A stretch of 64,000 nucleotides of DNA from Gemmataceae bacterium (lineage in GTDB: Bacteria > Planctomycetota > Planctomycetia > Gemmatales > Gemmataceae), in assembly GCA_022842245.1 (NCBI GenBank), contig JALHPZ010000030.1, positions 17,882 through 81,881 on the forward strand. Reading direction: 5' to 3'. Numbering within the stretch: the first letter of the stretch is position 1; every line of letters starts with the position of its first letter. This document shows, piece after piece, positions 59,346-64,000 of this stretch. The translations under genes and the position numbers were made by a program. The notes beneath the pieces were generated by a model, which had not been told where the DNA came from, ran no database searches, and worked only from the letters and a program-made list of their open reading frames with translations.

Positions 59346-60740
59346 TCAGTGCGCCGCGCGGAGCGCCCGCGCGGCGAGATCGTAGCCGTCGGCCCCCGTC
59401 ACCTTCACGGAAACGAAATCGCCCGGACGCAAATTCTTCGCCTTGATGCGCACTTCGCAATCGATCTCCGGGCTGTCCGCAGTCGTGCGGCCGCGAAAGT
59501 GGTTCGCGAACTCCGGATCGGGGCCGTCGACGATCACGTCCATCTCCCGCCCCACCTGCCGCGCGGCGTAGTCGAACGCGATGCCCTGCTGGAGTTCCAT
59601 GATCCCCGCGACACGCGCCTGCTTCACGTCCTCGGGAATATGCCCGTCGAGCTTCTCCGCGGGCGTGCCCGGTTCGAGCGAATACGGGAAGACGCCAAGC
59701 CGTTCGAACTTCCGCTCCGCCACGAACGACTTGAGTTCTTCGTACTCCGCGTCGGTCTCGCCGGGGAAGCCGACGATGAACGTCGTGCGAATCGCGAGGT
59801 TCGGGATGAAGCGGCGCATCCGATCGAGGAGATCCTCCGTGGCCGCGCGGTCGACGCGGCGGATCATGCGCTTCAGCACGCGGTCGTTGATGTGCTGGAG
59901 CGGCATGTCGATGTACGGGATCACCTTCGGCGTATCGGCGAGGGTGCGCAGCAAATCGTCGTCCATGTATTCCGGGTAGGCGTAGAGGAGGCGGACCCAT
60001 TCGAGGCCGTCGACCGCATCGAGTTGTTTCAGCAACTCGGCGAGTCGCGTCTTTCCGTAGAGGTCGAGTCCGTAGTAGGTGGAATCCTGGGCGACGATGA
60101 TGAGTTCGCGCACGCCGTCGGTGGCGAGTTCCTTCGCCTCGCGAATCACTTCCTCCATCGGCTTCGTCACGTGTTTGCCGCGCATCTTGGGGATGGCGCA
60201 ATAGGTGCAGAGGCGGTCGCAGCCTTCGCTGATCTTCAGGTACGCGTAGTGACGCGGCGTGATGCGCAGGCGGGCGGTGTCTTCAAGCGCCCGCACCGGT
60301 GCCGGCCGGAAGAGCGATCGTTGTTCTTCACGATGTTGAACCGCTCGATCAACGACTTCGGCGATTTCCTCGCGGCCAAAGACGCCGACAATCTGGTCGA
60401 CTTCCGGCACGGTCTGGAGCAGCAGGTCCTTGTGGCGTTCGGCGAGGCAGCCGGCGACGACGACGGACCCGACGCGGCCCTGCTTCTTGAGCGCGAGCAT
60501 CTCGCGGATGACGCCGAGCGATTCCTGGCGCGCCGGCTCGATGAACCCGCAGGTGTTCACCACGACGACGTCGGCGCCGTCGGCGTCGGGCTGGAGCGCA
60601 TAGCCGTCCTGCGCGAGCTTGCCGAGCATCCGTTCGCTATCGACGGTGTTCTTGGGGCAGCCGAGGCTGATGAAGGCATAGCTCCCCTTCGGCGTAGCGG
60701 GGGCATCGGACGCAAGCGGCAGGCTTTTGGTGGTCGGCAT
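59346..60740 (-). CDS. rimO: Ribosomal protein S12 methylthiotransferase
   Basis: A 464-residue radical SAM enzyme with two Fe-S clusters that thiomethylates the conserved Asp of ribosomal protein S12. N-terminal MTTase cluster cysteines are C28, C64 and C98 (SLGCPKNTVDSE, VVNTCGFIEPA, VAGCLAERH). The radical SAM cluster is C174, C178, C181 (EGCDRLCTYCAIPKMRG). A C-terminal TRAM domain follows (MDVIVDGPD to FVSVKVTGADGYDL). SLGCPKN and IPKMRG favour RimO over MiaB. It is divergent from mch. Confidence 0.96.
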   Translation of the reverse strand: MPTTKSLPLASDAPATPKGSYAFISLGCPKNTVDSERMLGKLAQDGYALQPDADGADVVVVNTCGFIEPARQESLGVIREMLALKKQGRVGSVVVAGCLAERHKDLLLQTVPEVDQIVGVFGREEIAEVVDRAVQHREEQRSLFRPAPVRALEDTARLRITPRHYAYLKISEGCDRLCTYCAIPKMRGKHVTKPMEEVIREAKELATDGVRELIIVAQDSTYYGLDLYGKTRLAELLKQLDAVDGLEWVRLLYAYPEYMDDDLLRTLADTPKVIPYIDMPLQHINDRVLKRMIRRVDRAATEDLLDRMRRFIPNLAIRTTFIVGFPGETDAEYEELKSFVAERKFERLGVFPYSLEPGTPAEKLDGHIPEDVKQARVAGIMELQQGIAFDYAARQVGREMDVIVDGPDPEFANHFRGRTTADSPEIDCEVRIKAKNLRPGDFVSVKVTGADGYDLAARALRAAH

Positions 60741-60858
60741 CGGTTTCTGGTTGAAGGGACGAAAATCGAACTGTCGTTATAGGGAACCGGTTCCCGTTTT
60801 GCATTTTTCATTTCTCATTTTGAATTGATAAACCAATCGAAACGAAGGGAGACGCGCG

Positions 60859-61794
60859 ATGCGCACGCTCAACGAACAGGCCTGGGCCGTCGCCGAGGCG
60901 ATGGCGGCGAACTCCGAACGGTTGCGGATCGGTGTGTCGACCGTTGCCGGCACGCACGTGCTGGACTGCGCGTCCGGCGGCCTCGACGCCGGGCTGGCGC
61001 TCGCACGCGTCTGTCTCGCCGACCTCGCGACCGTATCGCTGGTGCCGTCGCCGTTCCCGGATCTGCCCGGCCCCGCAATCCAGGTGAGCACCGACCACGC
61101 CGTGCGCGCGTGCCTCGCGTCGCAGTACGCCGGCTGGCAGGTGAAGGCGGACAAGTACTTCGCGATGGGGTCCGGCCCCATGCGCGCCGCGTCGGCGTGC
61201 GAGGCGATCTTCCACGACATCGGATGCCAAGAGTCTCCTCCGTGCGCCGTCGGCGTGCTGGAGACGAACAAGGCCCCGACTCCCGAGGCGATCGCCGCGA
61301 TCGTCGAGAAACTGCCGACCTGCGTCGAACGGTTGACCTTGCTCACGGCGCCCGCGGCGAGCCTCGCCGGCGCCGTGCAGGTCGTGGCGCGCTCCGTCGA
61401 AACGGCGCTGCACAAGCTCCACGAACTGAAGTTCGACGTGAACCGCGTGAAGGGCGGCTACGGCGTCGCCCCGCTGCCGCCGGTGGCGAAGGACGACCTG
61501 CAAGCGATCGGCCGGCCGAACGACGCCATCCTCTACGGTGCCCGCGTCACGCTCTGGGTCGACTGCGACGATACGCTTCTGGAGTCGATCGGCCCGCGCG
61601 TGCCCTCGAGCGCGTCGAAGGACCACGGCGCGCCGTTCGCCGAGCTGTTTGCCCGCTACGGCAACTTCTACGACATCGACCCGATGCTCTTCTCGCCGGC
61701 GGAAGTCACGTTCGTGAACCTCGCGACCGGCCGCGCGTTCCGGTTCGGGACGCTGGAACCGAGCCTGCTGCGGAAATCGTTCTTCGGGAAATAG
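60859..61794 (+). CDS. mch: Methenyltetrahydromethanopterin cyclohydrolase
   Basis: A 311-residue enzyme that interconverts 5,10-methenyl-H4MPT and 5-formyl-H4MPT in the tetrahydromethanopterin C1 pathway, used for formaldehyde oxidation in planctomycetes and methylotrophs. Family features: LNEQAWAVAEAMAANSERLR at the start, GWQVKADKYFAMGSGPMRA, LAPAASLAGAVQVVARSVE-type segment (LLTAPAASLAGAVQVVARSV) and GRPNDAILYGARVTLWVDCD. GGGAG is well spaced before the ATG. No other H4MPT enzyme gene lies near, although planctomycete C1 genes are often dispersed. It is divergent from rimO. Confidence 0.95.
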   Translation: MRTLNEQAWAVAEAMAANSERLRIGVSTVAGTHVLDCASGGLDAGLALARVCLADLATVSLVPSPFPDLPGPAIQVSTDHAVRACLASQYAGWQVKADKYFAMGSGPMRAASACEAIFHDIGCQESPPCAVGVLETNKAPTPEAIAAIVEKLPTCVERLTLLTAPAASLAGAVQVVARSVETALHKLHELKFDVNRVKGGYGVAPLPPVAKDDLQAIGRPNDAILYGARVTLWVDCDDTLLESIGPRVPSSASKDHGAPFAELFARYGNFYDIDPMLFSPAEVTFVNLATGRAFRFGTLEPSLLRKSFFGK

Positions 61795-61964
61795 TGGTCT
61801 CTTCCACGCAGCGCAGGACGAGCCACGATTCTCCGAACTGGTCCGACGGACACAAATTCGAGTTGGTGATCAACGGTGATCAACGACGACCGCGGCGGTC
61901 GACGCTCTGGGCGTCGCGCTGGACTTGGGCCGAGCCGAACCCTGCGAAGTCGCAATAACCACAC

Positions 61965-63881
61965 CTACGACAGATAACCGCGTGCCTTCATCTGGGCGAC
62001 GATGCGGTCGACGCACTCGTCCACGCCCAGCGAGTCCGTCGGCAGCACGAGGTCCGGTGCCTTCGGTGCTTCGAACGCCGCCGTAACGCCCGGCATCTGT
62101 ACGATCTTCCCCTCGTCGGCGAGCTTGTACGCGCCGCTGTGGTCCCGCGATCGCAGCACGTCCATCGGTGCGGTGCAGTACACCTCCAGCACGCGATCCC
62201 GGCCGATGACATCCTTCACGCGTTCGCGTACCGCCTCGTGTGGAGCCACGAACGCAGCCACGGTGATGATGCCGGCGTCGTTGATCAGCTTTGCCACCTC
62301 GGCCGAGCGGCGCAGGTTTTCCGACCGGTCGTCGGCGGTGAAGCCGAGGTCGCGGTTCAACCCCTGCCGCATGTTCTGACCGTAGAGCACCGTCACGGCG
62401 CGGCCTTCGTCCCACAGGCGGCGCTCGAGGGCGTACGCGATCCGGCTCTTGCCGCTGCCGGTCAGGCCGACCAGCAGCACCGTCGCCGGCTTCTGGCCGA
62501 AGCGCTGCTCCCGCTCCGCCGACGCGATCAGGCTCTCCCGCGCCTTCGCCGTCACCACCGCCTCCGGCTGCCGCGGCGTGCCCGTTTCCAGAATCATGCC
62601 GGCACCGACGGTGTTGTTCGTCAGCCGGTCGATCAGAATGAACGCGCCCGTCGCGGGGTTCGATTTGTACGGATCGCAAGTCAATGGCTGCGTGAGCGAA
62701 AGCTGGACGTGCCCGACCTCGTTCAGCCCCAACCGCGCGACGGCCCGGTGCTCGAGCGTGTTCACGTCCACGCCATAACGAAACGCCGCTACCTCCGCGG
62801 TTACCTGCCGCGTCGTCTGCTTCAGCAGGTACGATTTCCCCGGTACGAATGGCTGCTCCGCCATCCAGACGACCATCGCGTCGATCTGGCTGGACACGTG
62901 CGGCGGACTGTCGACGTGGACGAGCATGTCCCCGCGGCTGACGTCCACCTCATCCGTCAGCGTGACCGTCACGGCTTGCGGAGCGAACGCCTCGTCCAGT
63001 TCGCCGTCGTACGTCACGATCGACTTCACGTGGCTTCGTTTGCCCGATGGCAGCACCATCACTTCATCCCCTTTGCGGAGGATGCCGGACGCGACGGTGC
63101 CCGCGAAACCGCGGAAGTTGAGGTTCGGGCGCAGGACGTACTGCACGGGGAAGCGCAGATCGGCGAGGTTGCGGTCGCTGGCGATGTGGACAGTTTCCAG
63201 ATGGTCGAGTAGGGCGGGGCCGTGGTACCAGGGCATCGCGTCGCTTTTGGTAGCGACGTTGTCTCCCTTCAGGGCGGACATGGGGATGAAGGCGATGTCC
63301 GGCAGGCCGAGCTTGGCGACGAAGCCGGTGTAGTCGTCCTTGATCGCTTCGAACCGCTCCTGCGAGAAGCCGACGAGGTCCATCTTGTTGATGGCGACGA
63401 CGACGTGCTTGATGCCGAGGAGCGACACGATGTACGAGTGCCGGCGGGTTTGCGTTTGCACGCCGTGGCGGGCGTCGATGAGGATGATGGCGACCTGGCA
63501 GGTGCTGGCGCCGGTGGCCATGTTGCGGGTGTACTGTTCGTGGCCGGGCGTGTCGGCGATGATGAACTTGCGGCGGTCGGTGCTGAAGTAGCGGTACGCC
63601 ACGTCGATGGTGATGCCCTGTTCGCGCTCGGCCTTGAGGCCGTCGGTCAGCAGGGCGAGGTCGATCTCGCCGGCGCCGGTGGTGCCGACCTTCTCGCTGT
63701 CGCGCTTCACGGCGGCGAGTTGGTCCTCGTAGATCATCTTCGTGTCGTGCAGGAGTCGCCCGATGAGCGTGCTCTTGCCATCGTCGACACTGCCGCAGGT
63801 GAGGAAGCGCAGCAGTTCCTTCCGCTGGTGCCGGGCGAGGTAGGCGTGGATGTCTTCGTGAGTCAGATCGACGGCTTGCAT
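61965..63881 (-). CDS. cysNC: Bifunctional sulfate adenylyltransferase subunit 1 / adenylylsulfate kinase
   Basis: A 638-residue fusion for sulfate activation. CysN part (1-440): GTPase G1 GSVDDGKST (30-38), DTPGHEQYTRNMATGAS, NKMD, followed by two beta-barrel domains. CysC part (from about 465): P-loop GLTGSGKS (472-479). The usual APS-kinase DGDN motif reads YGQN and the Ser of the SPF segment reads Ala (FVAPHEAV), so the kinase site is of a variant type. The partner CysD should lie just upstream, outside the window. The ATG at 63881 starts the conserved region; the longer frame runs into the inverted repeat. Confidence 0.95.
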   Translation of the reverse strand: MQAVDLTHEDIHAYLARHQRKELLRFLTCGSVDDGKSTLIGRLLHDTKMIYEDQLAAVKRDSEKVGTTGAGEIDLALLTDGLKAEREQGITIDVAYRYFSTDRRKFIIADTPGHEQYTRNMATGASTCQVAIILIDARHGVQTQTRRHSYIVSLLGIKHVVVAINKMDLVGFSQERFEAIKDDYTGFVAKLGLPDIAFIPMSALKGDNVATKSDAMPWYHGPALLDHLETVHIASDRNLADLRFPVQYVLRPNLNFRGFAGTVASGILRKGDEVMVLPSGKRSHVKSIVTYDGELDEAFAPQAVTVTLTDEVDVSRGDMLVHVDSPPHVSSQIDAMVVWMAEQPFVPGKSYLLKQTTRQVTAEVAAFRYGVDVNTLEHRAVARLGLNEVGHVQLSLTQPLTCDPYKSNPATGAFILIDRLTNNTVGAGMILETGTPRQPEAVVTAKARESLIASAEREQRFGQKPATVLLVGLTGSGKSRIAYALERRLWDEGRAVTVLYGQNMRQGLNRDLGFTADDRSENLRRSAEVAKLINDAGIITVAAFVAPHEAVRERVKDVIGRDRVLEVYCTAPMDVLRSRDHSGAYKLADEGKIVQMPGVTAAFEAPKAPDLVLPTDSLGVDECVDRIVAQMKARGYLS

Positions 63882-63921
63882 CTGCTTGGTCTCAGTTGTC
63901 CTGGTCGAAGTCGGCCTCGTA

Positions 63922-63998
63922 GGGCGGGTCAAGGCTTTGCGCCGACCCGCCGTCGTCACCGCGAGTTTGGCGGGTCGGCGCAAAGCCTTGACCCGCCC
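63922..63998. repeat. 30-bp perfect inverted repeat upstream of cysNC
   Basis: Arms 63922-63951 and 63969-63998 are exact reverse complements of 30 nt (outer end gggcgggtcaaggctttgcg) with a 17-nt loop. It sits 41 bp before the cysNC start and may be a dispersed palindrome or an attenuator between cysD (outside) and cysNC. Confidence 0.85.
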
Positions 63999-64000
63999 CT

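Noticed and set aside
61795..61964. Short ORFs between mch and cysNC
   Set aside because: They are extensions of shadow frames without start signals; the 170-bp gap appears non-coding.

Overview
This 64 kb window is high-GC, gene-dense bacterial chromosome, most likely from a planctomycete of the Gemmata group (Gemmataceae). The assignment is an inference from gene content: several DUF1559 and DUF1501 proteins, a DUF4159 protein, a Ser/Thr kinase fused to DUF1080 domains, a methenyl-H4MPT cyclohydrolase, many small secreted Pro/Gly-rich proteins, and a tmRNA whose predicted tag ends in SLAA. I saw no rRNA, no CRISPR array and no recognisable transposase or prophage.

Layout. 1-5.2 kb (+): 3' part of a DHH phosphoesterase, a DksA/TraR-type zinc protein, an HtrA/DegQ-like protease and a SWIM-SNF2 helicase. 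5.2-14.4 kb (-): tyrA overlapping purL (PurS-PurL fusion), a DUF4159 protein and a 940-residue membrane protein, with a perfect 26-bp hairpin between the last two. 14.6-17.6 kb: a WD40-like protein convergent with a DUF1501 protein. 17.6-18.4 kb: a non-coding block of four 45/46-bp tandem repeats joined to a 230-bp element with 41-bp perfect inverted ends. 18.4-27.1 kb (+): an LRR protein, a YegP-like protein, a TGS GTPase, a PSP1/RicT-like protein, a Minf_1886-like protein, two tandem DUF1559 paralogues and a second DUF1501 protein.

27.2-30.9 kb (-): a dicarboxylate symporter, ssrA (tmRNA) with its own terminator and a TATAAT box, two small unknown genes and dapA. 31.0-39.2 kb (+): a glycerophosphodiesterase, tRNA-Ile(UAU), a polysaccharide export lipoprotein followed closely by secreted proteins, glnB (PII), two unknowns and the kinase-DUF1080 fusion. 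39.3-48.9 kb (-): moeA-lnt-acyltransferase 3; tRNA-Leu(GAG); then a sarcosine oxidase-like gene, two membrane proteins and an LpxL-like acyltransferase. 49.0-53.6 kb (+): a Gly/Cys-tailed membrane protein, a periplasmic efflux adaptor with no pump beside it, and a compositionally atypical FAD-binding-type protein. 53.6-61.0 kb (-): gap and pgk separated by a 31-bp hairpin, a membrane protein, a prepilin-like DUF1559 gene with a small lipoprotein, and rimO. 60.9-61.8 kb (+): mch. 62.0-63.9 kb (-): cysNC, with a 30-bp inverted repeat upstream of it.

Functionally the window mixes core metabolism (purines, aromatic amino acids, lysine, glycolysis, sulfate activation, molybdenum cofactor, C1 transfer), envelope building (lipoprotein acylation, lipid A-type acylation, polysaccharide export) and planctomycete-specific secreted families. 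I found no complete new defence or mobile system. The least explained items are the repeat block at 17.7-18.1 kb, the FAD-type protein beside an orphan efflux adaptor, and a set of long perfect hairpins in intergenic gaps.
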